This document shows positions 8,578 to 18,637 of a stretch of 64,000 nt of DNA, one piece after another. The notes below the pieces were generated by a model that saw only the letters and a program-made list of their open reading frames with translations, searched no databases and was not told the DNA's origin. This DNA comes from Ruegeria sp. ANG-R (GTDB lineage: Bacteria > Pseudomonadota > Alphaproteobacteria > Rhodobacterales > Rhodobacteraceae), in the NCBI RefSeq assembly GCF_000813985.1, contig NZ_JWLJ01000006.1, positions 186,001 to 250,000 on the forward strand, given 5' to 3'. The position numbers were made by a program, and so were the translations under genes. Position 1 is the first letter of the stretch; each line of letters opens with the position of its first letter.

Positions 8578-8752
8578 GGTCAGGGCTTGTTCTTTTTTCA
8601 TAGCCAGAACATGACGGTTGCGACGAGGACGATTGCGGACAGAAAGACCTTGGGCACCTGTCGCGGCGTGTTGCCACCCGCCGGCAATCCTTAAGCCTTC
8701 CGAACACGATCTCGATCCTGCTGCGATGTTTGAGAAGGCGCTTTGAAGTGTC
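8577..8752 (-). mobile_element. IS5-family transposase C-terminal remnant
   Basis: Read on the minus strand, the segment encodes KHRSRIEIVFGRLKD, RRVATRRDRCP and, after a one-base shift, VFLSAIV-type residues ending at a TGA at 8598-8600. That is the C-terminal end of an IS5-family (IS427-like) transposase DDE domain. The remaining 90% of the transposase is absent. The GGGTCAGGGCTTG at 8577-8589 looks like the element's terminal repeat and touches the stop codon of the MauG-type gene. Confidence 0.65.
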
Positions 8753-8980
8753 CGTATCCTCCCGCCGCAAAGCTCGAAGACGCGCCAAGACTTGCGACGT
8801 CCCACACAGGTTCGGTGTGGCCACGGCCGCACGCAAGAGTTGTTTTTGTTATAAACACACCCCAATAGCCGAGATCCGTACCGGAAACATATCCGAGCTT
8901 TCTGACATCTCCAACTTCAAGGTCGGAGTTTTCGAAGATGAAGCTCCGCACCTCGATATACCGGCCAAGGATGTCACCGG

Positions 8981-9649
8981 TTGGATCAAAGGACAAAAGC
9001 AGAAAGAGACTTTGAGATCGCGCATGGCGAAAGTGAGCGCCTTTTGCACGATATTCTTCCCATGACTGTGGCTGACAGGTTAAAGGCCGGAGAAGATCAG
9101 ATCGCAGATGAACATCCACGTGTTGCCGTCATCTTTGTCGATATCGTCGGCTTTACCGAAATGAGCCGAGACCAGCCACCAGCAAAGATCGTCGAGTTCC
9201 TGAACAAATTCTTCGTTGCAGTTGATGATCTCATCGAACAATATGACGCCGAGAAGATTAAGACCATCGGTGATGCGATAATGATCACCGTCGCTGCACC
9301 AATACCTTATCCCACCCCGGAAGACGGGGCCATGGAACTTGCGCGCGACATACTAGCTGCTTCAAAACACTTTGACTGACCTGACACAGGAATCCCCCTT
9401 GTCGTCCGGATCGGATTGCATTCTTGCCCTGCCGTTGCAGGCGTTATCGGAAAGGCAAAACTTGCATACGATATTTGGGGCGAAACAGTGAATATAGCAG
9501 CGAGAATGGAGAGTTCCGGTGTTCCCGGTACAGCTCAGGTTTCCGAGGTCTTTGCGTCACGTTTGGCCAAAACTATCGAATTTGAGAAGCGGCGAAGTGT
9601 CACCGTTGCCAGTAGCAGTATCGGTGCCTGCATATTCCGGCTCGAATAG
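8981..9649 (+). pseudogene. Class III adenylate/guanylate cyclase broken by one in-frame stop
   Basis: The frame encodes a typical SERLLHDILPMTVADRLKAGE linker and a class III cyclase domain. Both metal-binding Asp residues are present (IFVDIVGFTEMS and TIGDAIM), the Lys two residues before IGD is kept, and YDIWGETVNIAARMES holds the ATP-type Asp. A single TGA at 9377-9379 interrupts it after KHFD. Translation resumes in the same frame through RIGLHSCPAVAGVIG to the end at 9649, so nothing is lost but one codon. The N-terminal sensor domain is missing; upstream is unrelated sequence and IS debris. It is either a pseudogene or a read-through case; pseudogene is more likely given the debris. 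Confidence 0.75.
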
Positions 9650-9717
9650 CGACTCAGATTAGAATTCGCTTCTGATTCGAAAGATGTTTTCACGGAATCC
9701 CGAAGCCGATGTTTGTT

Positions 9718-9795
9718 ATCAATTGGCTGCTCGGGGACCGTGGATACGTCGCCGACTGGTTCAGAGAAGCATTGAAAGACCAGGGGATAGGATTC
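9718..9795 (+). mobile_element. IS5-family transposase internal scrap
   Basis: The frame from 9718 reads INWLLGDRGYVADWFREALKD, which is the conserved segment preceding the catalytic region of IS427-like IS5 transposases (usually LLGDRGYDADWFREAL). Similarity stops soon after, and the rest of the element is missing. Its orientation is opposite to the other scrap at 8577-8752, so the two flank the broken cyclase. Confidence 0.6.
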
Positions 9796-10024
9796 TGGAA
9801 AAACTGCCGATTGTCAGAACGCGATCCAAACCATCCAGTGACGCCAGACGCGGGGAAGGATCGGGGTCGAAGTCAGAAAAGATAGCATCTTCCACGATCC
9901 GTAAGTCGCGAGTGGGTTCACGGCAAAGCAAGCAGAATCAAAAACCACGCTGAAATCAGATGCTCAAGTTAGCGTTCGCTTAATGTCAGCATTCAACGCT
10001 AAAGAAGCTTCGCTACACCGCAAA

Positions 10025-10714
10025 TCAGTTCATCGCGTATGTCTGCCTAAGATAGAGCTCCAAAGACTGTAAGTCTGAGACGCGAATTCGTGCATAGCTT
10101 CGTTCAATCGCTCCGGCGACTTCCAGCGTGCGCAGGCATTTGTTTGCCGTGTTTCGTGTCAGCCCCGTCATTTGCCCGATTTCTTCATTGGTCAGATTGA
10201 AAACGCTGTGCCTTGGGTTCAGTTTTTTGAGGCTGATCAACATCGTGATCACCCGGCCCACAGGGTCCCGGTTGAGCGCGGCTTCGGTTAGGGTCAGATA
10301 GCTGTCTATTTGGAAAAGCACGTTCATGGAAATGTGACGCCAAACGTCCGGATGGCGCTCGTTTACCTTTTCGACGTGGGTCGCCGGCACCAAGAGTATT
10401 GCGCAATCGGTTCGCGCGACACCTGTACCCCGATGCCGCTCGCCAGTGATAACAGCGGCGTCGCCAAACCAGTTTCCCTCTTCGTATAGCAAAACCAGCC
10501 GTGTTTCATCGTGATGATAGCTGAGATATGCACCTACTGAGCCGCTCGCGAGGCCAACCATAAAGCGCGGATCATCCTCGACTTCAAAGATGCGCTCACC
10601 TTTGGAAATCTGGTGAAACCGCGCCCCGCTTAGCCAATCCTGCTGTACAGCATCCGGCAAACGTGAAAGCCACCCGTTTTGCCGCAAAAAGTGAACCGCC
10701 TCGTCCCGATCCAT
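10025..10714 (-). CDS. Crp/Fnr-family transcriptional regulator
   Basis: A 229-residue protein with an N-terminal cyclic-nucleotide-binding-type beta barrel (about 20-130) and a C-terminal winged helix with the recognition pattern NEEIGQMTGLTRNTANKCLRTLE (about 170-195). It lacks the N-terminal cysteine cluster of true oxygen-sensing FNR, so its signal is unknown. ATG 10714 is preferred because GAGGG lies just upstream; the frame also opens with a GTG at 10732. It is divergent from the two exported DUF1254/DUF1214-type genes and may regulate them. Confidence 0.88.
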   Translation of the reverse strand: MDRDEAVHFLRQNGWLSRLPDAVQQDWLSGARFHQISKGERIFEVEDDPRFMVGLASGSVGAYLSYHHDETRLVLLYEEGNWFGDAAVITGERHRGTGVARTDCAILLVPATHVEKVNERHPDVWRHISMNVLFQIDSYLTLTEAALNRDPVGRVITMLISLKKLNPRHSVFNLTNEEIGQMTGLTRNTANKCLRTLEVAGAIERSYARIRVSDLQSLELYLRQTYAMN

Positions 10715-10728
10715 GTTTGCCCTCAAAT

Positions 10729-10742
10729 GCACGTTGACGTGC
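10729..10742. promoter_or_regulatory. Perfect inverted repeat upstream of the Crp/Fnr gene
   Basis: GCACGT-TG-ACGTGC is a perfect six-base inverted repeat with a two-base centre, located 15 bases before the regulator's ATG in the divergent promoter region. Its position suggests an operator, perhaps autoregulatory. It does not resemble the classic CRP or FNR consensus. Confidence 0.35.
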
Positions 10743-10836
10743 AGTTTAGGTAGGTGGCTCTCGGTATCATACCCCTAATTTGATGATCCGAACCGTGGAT
10801 GAGCGGCGGATGTTATTGTTGGGGAGTACCAAAATC

Positions 10837-12345
10837 ATGCTTAAGCAAGTCCTAAAGTATACCTGTTCGTTTGCCGCGATTTGCGGCGCATCACTTGCCA
10901 TGGCGCAAGACAGTCCAGAATACGCAGCGAATGTACCAGATAGCATCATTGTGCCCGATAGTTTTGAGACGCGGCTGGGAACACTGGAGTACTTTGACGG
11001 TCTCCCGACCCCGGAAACAGCCGCAGTTGCCTATGATGCGCTGAACCTCGCGCGGGGGATCACTGCTTTCACGGACGGGATGCCCGCCGCGTCGACCTAC
11101 GCGATGTGCCTTGGACTTACTGAATCCGGAGCTGTTGCGGGAAGTTTCGGGATTTTTCAGGATCTCTACAACGCCCGATCCTTGCTGCTGACGCCGAACA
11201 CAACAACAATTTACGTGATGGGATGTACCGACCTGTCGAATGGCCCAGTGGTTCTCGAATTGCCTTCAGGCATTCTGGGGCTGATCGACGATGTCTACAT
11301 GCGCTACGTCGGTGACGTCGGGAACGCGGGGCCGGACCAGGGAAAAGGCGGAAAATACCTGATCGTGCCCGATGACTACGATGGCGATCTGCCCGAGGAT
11401 GGGTACTACATCCTGAAGACCCCAAGCTACATGAACTGGCTCGCGCTTCGGGCATTCCCAGGCGCAGATGGGCCAGCAGCCGAAGCCACCCGTGTCAAAG
11501 AGAACTTGCGCATTTACCCCTGGTCCGAGCGTGACAATCCGCCTGAAACCGGGTTTGTCGATATGACGGATGTGCAGGTCAATACCATCCACGCCAACGA
11601 CTTTTCGTTTTTCGAAGAAATGAAAGCCGTTGTCGATGCCGAACCCGAAGGCGCTTTGCCTGCGGAGCTATTGGGCGATCTGTTCACGCTAGGCATTCGC
11701 AAGGGGCAACCGTTTGAGCCTGATGAGCGTTTGAAACAAACTCTCACCGAAGCCGTCGCCATCGGAACCGCCGCTGCGCGTTCTCTAATCTATGCGCCCC
11801 GTACAAGGGCTCCCTTCTTGTATGAAACCGGCTACTGGAAAACCCCATTTGTTGGCGGTGATCACGAATTCCAGGCTGGCGATGCAAAGCTTGTCGATGC
11901 CCGCACGCTGTTTCACTACTATGCCACCGGCATCACCCCCGCGATGGTGGCCAAAAATGTCGGCGTCGGCTCGCAATATGCGATGATCAACCGTGACAGC
12001 GAAGGGAGCTATCTCGACGGTAGCAAAATCTATTCGGTCACCGTTCCAGCCGACGTGCCGGTGAACAACTATTGGTCTTTCGTGGTCTATAGTACTCAGA
12101 CACGATCCCTGCTGGAAACGGATCAGAAACTGGCGGGTGTCGACAGCACGTTGCCCACCCTCAAACCCAATGACGATGGCAGCTATACTGTCTGGTTTGC
12201 CCCCCAAGCGCCGGAGGGCAAAGAGGGTAATTGGATTCAGACCATGCCGGGCAAGTCGTGGTCGACCATACTGCGCCTCTATGGCCCGCTTGAGCCATGG
12301 TTTGATGGCACCTGGCGCCCCGGTGAGATTGAGCTGGTCGAATGA
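10837..12345 (+). CDS. Exported DUF1254/DUF1214-domain protein
   Basis: A 502-residue protein. The start at 10837 follows GGGGAG at 10820 and yields a clean signal peptide (MLKQVLKYTCSFAAICGASLAMA). The N-terminal half matches the DUF1254 pattern (TYAMCLGLTES, then NTTTIYVMGCTDLSNGPVVLELP) and the C-terminal half the DUF1214 pattern (GSQYAMINRDSEGSYLDGSKIYSV, then NNYWSFVVYSTQTRSLL, then WFAPQAPEGKEGNWIQT). Family members are periplasmic proteins of unknown biochemistry in many proteobacteria. It is followed after 38 bases by a shorter relative. Confidence 0.88.
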   Translation: MLKQVLKYTCSFAAICGASLAMAQDSPEYAANVPDSIIVPDSFETRLGTLEYFDGLPTPETAAVAYDALNLARGITAFTDGMPAASTYAMCLGLTESGAVAGSFGIFQDLYNARSLLLTPNTTTIYVMGCTDLSNGPVVLELPSGILGLIDDVYMRYVGDVGNAGPDQGKGGKYLIVPDDYDGDLPEDGYYILKTPSYMNWLALRAFPGADGPAAEATRVKENLRIYPWSERDNPPETGFVDMTDVQVNTIHANDFSFFEEMKAVVDAEPEGALPAELLGDLFTLGIRKGQPFEPDERLKQTLTEAVAIGTAAARSLIYAPRTRAPFLYETGYWKTPFVGGDHEFQAGDAKLVDARTLFHYYATGITPAMVAKNVGVGSQYAMINRDSEGSYLDGSKIYSVTVPADVPVNNYWSFVVYSTQTRSLLETDQKLAGVDSTLPTLKPNDDGSYTVWFAPQAPEGKEGNWIQTMPGKSWSTILRLYGPLEPWFDGTWRPGEIELVE

Positions 12346-12383
12346 TCATTCGCGACGCCACAACAAATTCAGGAGTTTTGAAA

Positions 12384-13391
12384 ATGAAATCCCCACTCCT
12401 TCTGACCGCAACACTCTTGGTGACAACATCGCCGGCGCAGGCCGAAACAGTTGCCGTCACGGCAGATAACTTTGCCCAAGCCGAAACTGCCTGGAACTTT
12501 GCCAATTGGGCACGCAGGGGGGCAGACCAAGATATTCTGCACCTGCGCGAAGTGTCGCCTGTTGGCGCAGATGCCCCCACGGTGCGCATGAACTGGGATA
12601 CGCTGTATTCCATTCAAATTATAGACGTGTCGGATGATCACGAATTCACGGTCACCATTCCGGACTCTGACCTGTATGTCTCCGTGCAGATAATGGATGA
12701 AGATGGGTTTTCACCCTACTTCATTGTTGAGCCGGGTGAACACAAGCTGACAGTATTGACTGATTACGCATTTGTCATGTTTCGGACAGAGCTCAAGGAC
12801 CGCACCGACGCCGACGCGTTGGATCATCTTCACAACGTACAGGATATGATCGCTGTTTCGGCCTATGTTGAAAACAGTCCCTATGTTTCGGAAGATTATG
12901 ATCAGGAGCAGCTCGAAGCGCTGCGTGTTGCCTATAAGAAAGAGTTCTTGAAGGCTGGCGTTGATTACACCTATGCCAAGGCACCCGGCGCGGCCGACCA
13001 GCATCTGCTCGACATATCACATGCCGCAGGCTGGGGCGGGTATCCGCCAGAGTTGGGTGTCTCGAATGCGTATTCCAGCTCGCCTGCATTGCCCGGAGAC
13101 GAATGCCTTGGCGTCACTTTTAACGATCCCAAGAACAAGTTCTTCACGTCCTTCACGCTCTATGATGTTGAGGGCTATCTGATGGCCGGGAACACGCATA
13201 TCAACTCGAATATGTGGGAACCAAATGCGGATGGGACCATCACCGTGCATTTCAACTGCGGGGAAAACGCGATCAATTCCCTGTCGTCTGGTGGTGAACC
13301 GTTCAATTACAGCGTAAGGAACTATGGGGTCAGCCAAGCCGTACTGAATGGTGATTTTCGACCAATCAACCCCAAACCTCCTGAGAACTGA
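12384..13391 (+). CDS. Exported DUF1254/DUF1214-like protein, shorter paralogue
   Basis: A 335-residue exported protein. ATG 12384 has AGGAG at 12371 and gives the signal peptide MKSPLLLTATLLVTTSPAQA. The segments VRMNWDTLYSIQIIDV, YVSVQIMDEDGFSPYFIVEPGEHKL and FTSFTLYDVEGYLMAGNTHINSNMW match the DUF1254/DUF1214 fold, but the N-terminal region is shorter than in its upstream neighbour. The two genes are probably one operon under the divergent Crp/Fnr protein. Function is unknown. Confidence 0.85.
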   Translation: MKSPLLLTATLLVTTSPAQAETVAVTADNFAQAETAWNFANWARRGADQDILHLREVSPVGADAPTVRMNWDTLYSIQIIDVSDDHEFTVTIPDSDLYVSVQIMDEDGFSPYFIVEPGEHKLTVLTDYAFVMFRTELKDRTDADALDHLHNVQDMIAVSAYVENSPYVSEDYDQEQLEALRVAYKKEFLKAGVDYTYAKAPGAADQHLLDISHAAGWGGYPPELGVSNAYSSSPALPGDECLGVTFNDPKNKFFTSFTLYDVEGYLMAGNTHINSNMWEPNADGTITVHFNCGENAINSLSSGGEPFNYSVRNYGVSQAVLNGDFRPINPKPPEN

Positions 13392-13942
13392 CGCGACGTT
13401 TGATCTGCGGATGAGCTTTCGAAACTCCCGGCGACGGGGTGTCGAGATTTGGTCTGCCGGTGTCATTCTTAGAAAGTGCAGAAGCCTTGAGCGTGGGCGC
13501 ACGCCGAGCATTGGGTGCGACACGGCATCTGGTTCATACCGGAGCCACAATCCGGTGGTTCACAGCCCAATTCAGTCTTTCAAGCAGAGCCCTTCCGCTG
13601 CAGCGCATCACTCTATACGCGACTTCACGGACCCGAAGTCAAATTTGGCGCCTGCAAAATGAATGCAAATCCTCAGCCACCTGCGTTGCACGCCGTTTTG
13701 TTGTAGGTTGTGCGATCATGTTTGGTGACGACTAAATACAACTCCGTTGATGGTATGGTGTTGCTTACTTCAAGACCTTGTTTACCCAGTTGTCGCTTTT
13801 CCATTTCAATACTCCATAATTGCTTGATCGTTGTTGACCATATGGGCGTGGAGCAGGGAGCGTCCCTGCCTGATTATGTGCAATCATTGCCTATTTCTGT
13901 CACAGCATTGACTTTTCAAAGGTAGACCGCCTTATTCCTTGA
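13392..13942. other. 551-base stretch without a recognisable gene
   Basis: Several overlapping plus-strand frames are open here for up to about 100 codons, but none has a ribosome site, conserved-looking sequence or family motif. I read it as intergenic or decayed DNA between the DUF1254 pair and the broken AraC gene. Confidence 0.5.
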
Positions 13943-14820
13943 ATGAAGCAGCTGCCCGATCTCAAAGAGCTTGCGTTGAAACATGCAGGCTCAACTGCGG
14001 TTCCTGATTTGGAAATTTATAAGCTGGACCAGCCGACTGAGCTGATCCCGCTTATGTATGAGCCAAGCGTTTACCTGATCTTACAGGGTGAAAAGCGCAC
14101 CATCATCGGCGATAAGGTGCTGGACTATTCGGGTGGTTCTTGCCTGGGTATAGCTGCAGAATTGTCGGCGCTCGGACAAGTCACCCGCGCATCTGTCCGC
14201 GAACCTTTTCTGGCGCTTGCCTTAACGATCAATACAACCAAACTCGCCGACGCGATGCGAAAAGCCCCGATATCTGAGCACTCGGGCGATCAGAGTTTTG
14301 GGTTACAGTCAGCTTCTGAATTGCTGATTGAAACATGGGGCAGACTGTTAGGCATACTCGACCGCCCAAATGAAATACAAGCGTTGGACCTCTTTATGAG
14401 CAGGAGCTTCTATACAGGCTTCTCGTTGGACCAATGGGGCCATTCTTGGGCCAGATTGGCACCGCGGATTCCGATCTATCCCGCATTCGAAAGACGATGG
14501 AATTCATGCGTCAACATCACGCCGAACGCTTAGAGGTCCGTGAAATGGCCGAATTGGCGGGTATGAGCCTTACGACCTTCCACCGTCGCTTTAAGAAAGT
14601 CACAGGTGTCAGCCCGCTCCAATACCAAAAGCAGTTCCGGCTACATGAAGCAAAGCGCTACCTGGTTGCCCGTGAAGGTAACGCTGCGTCGGTGGCTTAC
14701 CGTGTTGGCTATGAAAGCGCGTCCCAATTCAGCCGCGAGTATCGACGACTATTCGGCTTGCCTCCGCTTCAAGATGCTGCTGCGGCTCGAGAATTGGCGA
14801 AGGTTGTTTCGACATTCTGA
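13943..14820 (+). pseudogene. AraC-family regulator with AraC_N domain, frameshifted
   Basis: Frame one (13943-14433) encodes an AraC-type N-terminal cupin domain (TELIPLMYEPSVYLILQGEKRTIIGD). At about 14430 the reading shifts to another frame that continues PFLGQIGTADSDLSRIRKTMEFMRQHHAERL and then a full double helix-turn-helix (VREMAELAGMSLTTFHRRFKKVTGVSPLQYQK, then AASVAYRVGYESASQFSREYRRLFG). One lost base explains the break. The protein would be about 290 residues if intact, and similar regulators usually sit next to short-chain dehydrogenases. It is a fresh pseudogene or a sequencing error. Confidence 0.8.
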
Positions 14821-15062
14821 GACCAAAGATTTCACCTGTTGACGTTCGCAAGTTCGTCGCGTGTGAAGCGTCGGAAAACCGGACACAGTGTTTCTACTAG
14901 CAGCTTTTCCCACCTAAGACCGGTTGCAACCCAGAACAGTCATTCGACAAGTAGGGGTTACAGGTACTGTTGCCCTAGAACCTACTGCGCGGACTGGCCT
15001 TTACAAGTGTCTGTTTATCTGACGACCAATATGGGAAATGGCCAGACTTTAACCGAGCGTAC

Positions 15063-15511
15063 ACTATCAGGCTTTTCGCCGTGCTACTTTTGGGGTTAGC
15101 CGTTCTTTACTTGCTTGTGCCGTGGAACAGCCTTTTTTGTGGGCGATGCGTGAACAACGTGCGTTTCAGAATGCGATTGCGGGACCTCTGCGGGCTATTC
15201 ATTCAGGTGACAACCTAGCCATCTTGGCGCTATGCAGCGCTACCGCTGCCTATGGTTTTGTCCATGCGCTTGGCCCCGGTCATGGAAAGGTGCTTTTAGG
15301 TGGCACAGCCCTGACGAGCGGAGCCGCGATGCGCCGAATGGCCCTGCTGATACTGGTTTCAAGCCTAGCGCAGGCAGCTAGTGCAATTGGTTTGGTGGTT
15401 GTAGCTGCGCTTGTTCTGGGCTGTTCACATTGCCGGTGGCGCTCTTATCACGCTGGTCAGTTTTGGCTTGGCGTTGACCTATCTGGACAGTCCGGTTGTT
15501 TTTTTCTAGAA
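15063..15511 (+). pseudogene. NicO-family nickel/cobalt transporter, truncated and frameshifted
   Basis: The frame at 15122-15420 encodes RAFQNAIAGPLRAIHSGDN and the NicO hallmark GFVHALGPGHGKVLLGG, followed by a hydrophobic helix. The preceding membrane segment (RLFAVLLLGLAVLYLLVPW, about 15066-15125) is in a second frame and the following one (IAGGALITLVSFGLALTYLD, from about 15420) in a third. At least two frameshifts are therefore needed, and the total is shorter than the usual 280-370 residues. It lies directly before the CobW genes, which fits an original metal-homeostasis operon. Confidence 0.7.
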
Positions 15512-15516
15512 ATGTG

Positions 15517-15528
15517 ATGTTATTACAT
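15517..15528. promoter_or_regulatory. Candidate Zur-like box before CobW genes
   Basis: ATGTTATTACAT is an imperfect 12-base palindrome (10 of 12 positions symmetric) placed 14 bases before the first CobW start. AT-rich palindromes built on TGTTAT/ATAACA halves are typical of alphaproteobacterial Zur sites, and COG0523 genes are often zinc-repressed. The match is by eye only. Confidence 0.3.
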
Positions 15529-15541
15529 ATATGAACACACG

Positions 15542-16678
15542 ATGTTTATGACCCACACCTCGAAGACCCAGCCCGACCCCACTGAGGACCTGCGCGTCCC
15601 GGTGACTTTGCTCACAGGGTTTTTGGGTGCGGGTAAAACGACTTTGCTCAATCAGGTGCTTTCGGCCTCATCTTCAGGACCCATTGCCGTCATTGTAAAT
15701 GAATTTGGTGAGGCAGGTCTGGATCATGACCTGATTGAAACAGTGGACGGCGATGTCATGTTGATGCCTTCAGGCTGCTTGTGCTGTTCCATCCGCGGTG
15801 ATCTTTCAGACACGTTCGTCAAGCTACTTGCGCGGAAAGACGAAGGCATCCTCAATTTTGATCGCGTGGTGATTGAAACGACAGGGCTGGCTGATCCGGG
15901 TCCGATTCTTCAAACGCTGCTGGTAGATCCATATCTTGGTCGAAATACTCGAATGGACGGTGTTGTCACGGTTGTGGATGCGGTAAATGGGCCTGCGACT
16001 TTGGATGCCCAATTCGAGGCCGTGTCTCAAGTTGTGATGGCCGATCTGATTGTCTTGAGCAAAACAGACCTTGTTTCCAAAACTTCTGTCAAAGCTGTTA
16101 CCGAAAGACTGCGCGCTCTGAACCCAACGGCCGACATCATTCGCCCTTCAGACCGTGAGTTCGAGCCGAAAAGGCTTTGGAGCCTGACGAGCTTGCGGGA
16201 AGACGCTCGGCAACAAGATGCCCTTGCGTGGACGACGCCCAAGGTTGCTGAAGATCCCTTGGGAAATCTCTCCGGTCTAAAACCGACCTCCACGATGAGT
16301 TCGGCGACGACGTCCGAGTTTCGTCGTCATGACACTGACATAGCGTCTATTTCGATTGTTTTGGACGAAGCGCTGGACGATGACGTGTTCGATAGATGGT
16401 TCGACACCCTGATCGCTTACAAGGGCCAGGACATCCTGCGCGTAAAAGGCATCTTGTTTCTTGATGGTATCGACACGCCGTTTGCGTTCCATGGTGTCCA
16501 GCACATTTTCGATCCGCCAGTCCCGTTGAAGAATTGGACAGGCGAAGACCGGCGCACCCGCATCGTATTGATCGGCCGCAATTTGGAGCGGTCAGAGATC
16601 CAGCGCAGCCTTGATCTGTTGCGCAAAACCCAACCTACACAAACCCAAAACTCGACGGAGTTGCAAGGCAATGACTGA
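15542..16678 (+). CDS. COG0523/CobW-family metal-chaperone GTPase
   Basis: A 378-residue G3E GTPase. The P-loop GFLGAGKT is at residues 26-33, the metal-binding CLCC (CxCC) motif at 79-82, and the guanine motif SKTD near 170. The CobW C-terminal domain ([20 protein letters not shown], then HGVQHIFD) is present. These proteins deliver metals, often zinc, to client enzymes under scarcity. The gene overlaps the next GTPase by eight bases. The start could also be the Met two codons later (15548). Confidence 0.88.
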   Translation: MFMTHTSKTQPDPTEDLRVPVTLLTGFLGAGKTTLLNQVLSASSSGPIAVIVNEFGEAGLDHDLIETVDGDVMLMPSGCLCCSIRGDLSDTFVKLLARKDEGILNFDRVVIETTGLADPGPILQTLLVDPYLGRNTRMDGVVTVVDAVNGPATLDAQFEAVSQVVMADLIVLSKTDLVSKTSVKAVTERLRALNPTADIIRPSDREFEPKRLWSLTSLREDARQQDALAWTTPKVAEDPLGNLSGLKPTSTMSSATTSEFRRHDTDIASISIVLDEALDDDVFDRWFDTLIAYKGQDILRVKGILFLDGIDTPFAFHGVQHIFDPPVPLKNWTGEDRRTRIVLIGRNLERSEIQRSLDLLRKTQPTQTQNSTELQGND

Positions 16679-17885
16679 TACTCGACTACCCGTAACTGTC
16701 CTGTCCGGATTTCTTGGTGCCGGCAAAACCACATTGCTCAATCGCGTTTTGAACAATCGTGAAGGTCGTCGTGTGGCCGTCATCGTCAACGACATGTCTG
16801 AGGTCAATATCGACGCCGATCTTGTGCGCGCGGATACGGAGCTGTCGCGTACCGATGAGACTTTGGTCGAAATGTCAAATGGTTGTATCTGCTGCACACT
16901 TCGCGATGACCTGTTGCAAGAGGTGCGCCGTCTGGCAGAAGATGGCCGCTTTGACTATCTGTTGATCGAGTCTACCGGCATCTCCGAACCTCTTCCTGTT
17001 GCAGCAACTTTCGATTTTCGGGATGAGCTAGGCGAGAGCCTTTCTGATGTGTCTCGATTGGACACGATGGTAACTGTCGTCGATGCCGTAAATCTGTTGC
17101 AAGACTACTCCAGCCACGACTTTCTTAAGGATCGGGGTGAAACTCTGGGTGAAGAAGATGACCGCACCTTAGTCAATTTGCTTGTGGAGCAGATCGAATT
17201 TGCCGATGTGGTCATTCTGAACAAGGTCGCTGACGCAGGCCCGGAATGTACCGATGCCGCACGCAAAATCGTCCGCAGCCTGAACGCGGATGCTCGCATC
17301 ATCGAAACCAACCATTCAGATGTAGCTGCCGAGGCGATTCTCGATACGGGCATGTTTGACTTCGAAAAAGCACATGAGCACCCGATGTGGGCGAAGGAGC
17401 TTTATGGCTTTGCCGACCACGTGCCCGAAACCGAGGAATACGGTGTTGCCAGCTATGTCTACCGCGCACGGCAACCGTTTGAGCCTGAGAAGATTCTGAA
17501 AGTACTGAATGGGGATTTGCCCGGTGTCATCCGCGCGAAAGGACATTTCTGGCTGGCGACGCGCCCCAATTGGGTTGCCGAATTCTCGATGGCCGGGGCT
17601 CTGTCTTCCGTCAGGCCATTGGGCACATGGTGGGCTTCGGTGCCCAAGGAGCGCTGGCCGGACCACGAAAGTACACGGGAATACATGCAGGCGCATTGGT
17701 CCGAGCCGTGGGGCGACCGTCGGCAAGAGATCGTATTCATCGGCTCTGGTATCGATTGGCCGGCGCTAAAAAGGCGACTGGACGCCTGCCTAGTCCCCGA
17801 GAGCGTTGCCGCAGGCCCGGATGCGCTGCCGCTGGACCTTCCGGACCCGTTCCCCGGCTGGCGGCGTGAAGGAGAGGCGGCGTGA
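16671..17885 (+). CDS. COG0523 GTPase, long zinc-type (YciC/ZagA-like)
   Basis: A 404-residue G3E GTPase with P-loop GFLGAGKT at residues 13-20, metal motif CICC at 72-75 and guanine motif NKVAD near 183. The C-terminal part has the long-subgroup hallmarks ([40 protein letters not shown]). Start 16671 lies inside the end of the preceding gene, so the pair is translationally coupled. The long subgroup is generally tied to zinc limitation. It is followed in a four-base overlap by the DUF1826 gene. Confidence 0.88.
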   Translation: MTDTRLPVTVLSGFLGAGKTTLLNRVLNNREGRRVAVIVNDMSEVNIDADLVRADTELSRTDETLVEMSNGCICCTLRDDLLQEVRRLAEDGRFDYLLIESTGISEPLPVAATFDFRDELGESLSDVSRLDTMVTVVDAVNLLQDYSSHDFLKDRGETLGEEDDRTLVNLLVEQIEFADVVILNKVADAGPECTDAARKIVRSLNADARIIETNHSDVAAEAILDTGMFDFEKAHEHPMWAKELYGFADHVPETEEYGVASYVYRARQPFEPEKILKVLNGDLPGVIRAKGHFWLATRPNWVAEFSMAGALSSVRPLGTWWASVPKERWPDHESTREYMQAHWSEPWGDRRQEIVFIGSGIDWPALKRRLDACLVPESVAAGPDALPLDLPDPFPGWRREGEAA

Positions 17886-18514
17886 CCTTCGCACAAACGG
17901 AGGTCAGGGATGCTGCAATCGGCGTTGGCATTGCGGATAAGCCCAGCGATTTGGCGGCAATCTACAAACCGGGATGCGCCGCTACGATCTGGCGCCGACA
18001 ACCGCCCAAAGGGTTTCAGGACTGGATTGATGGGCTGCACCCAGATCAGTTACCGACGACCCGCACGGTTCTGCGCGGAGAGGCGGTAGGAGAGGCTGTT
18101 CAACATATTTGCGATATCGCAGGAATGGATGAATGCACGGAACGCACGTGGCTTGTAGAAGATATCGCTGACCTGTCGGTTCGGTTCGCGGAAATCATGC
18201 GGTCACCTTACTTGCGTTTGCGCCTTGGTGTCGTCAACACGAACGCATGCCGAAAGTTCCACATCGATGCGATTATGGCGCGCCTGATCTGCACCTATCG
18301 GGGCACTGGAACGCAATACGGTGTATCGACCGATGGCAAGGAGCCGAAAAAGGTTTTTACGGTTGCTACTGGGACTCCGATGGTCATGCGCGGAACACTT
18401 TGGCCGGAGAGTCCTGCTTCTGGTTTACTGCACCGCTCACCACCCATCGAAGGCTCAGGAGAAACGCGTTTGGTTCTGGTGCTGGACCCTGTCTTCGACA
18501 TGGACGACGCTTAG
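17882..18514 (+). CDS. DUF1826-domain protein of the CobW operon
   Basis: A 210-residue protein starting with GTG in a GTGA overlap with the upstream GTPase. The C-terminal half carries [21 protein letters not shown], in which H127 and D129 form an H-x-D pair, a pattern that in other families coordinates a metal. DUF1826 proteins occur with COG0523 GTPases in alphaproteobacteria, but no reaction is established as far as I know. A strong terminator follows at 18551. A broken second copy lies at 19267. Confidence 0.82.
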   Translation: MTFAQTEVRDAAIGVGIADKPSDLAAIYKPGCAATIWRRQPPKGFQDWIDGLHPDQLPTTRTVLRGEAVGEAVQHICDIAGMDECTERTWLVEDIADLSVRFAEIMRSPYLRLRLGVVNTNACRKFHIDAIMARLICTYRGTGTQYGVSTDGKEPKKVFTVATGTPMVMRGTLWPESPASGLLHRSPPIEGSGETRLVLVLDPVFDMDDA

Positions 18515-18550
18515 AGACCGCAATTTCCTTATCGAGCAGGCGTGCCTGGC

Positions 18551-18591
18551 GGCGGTAGTGACCCGGAAAGGTCATTGCCGCCGGTTTTTTT
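18551..18591 (+). terminator. Rho-independent terminator of the CobW-DUF1826 operon
   Basis: A 13-base stem (18551-18563 with 18570-18582, including two G-T pairs) around a CGGAAA loop is followed by seven T residues at 18585-18591. It lies 37 bases after the DUF1826 stop. Confidence 0.9.
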
Positions 18592-18637
18592 CAGTAAATG
18601 AGAATTCCCGCTTATTCGGCTCTGCACAGATCCCCGG

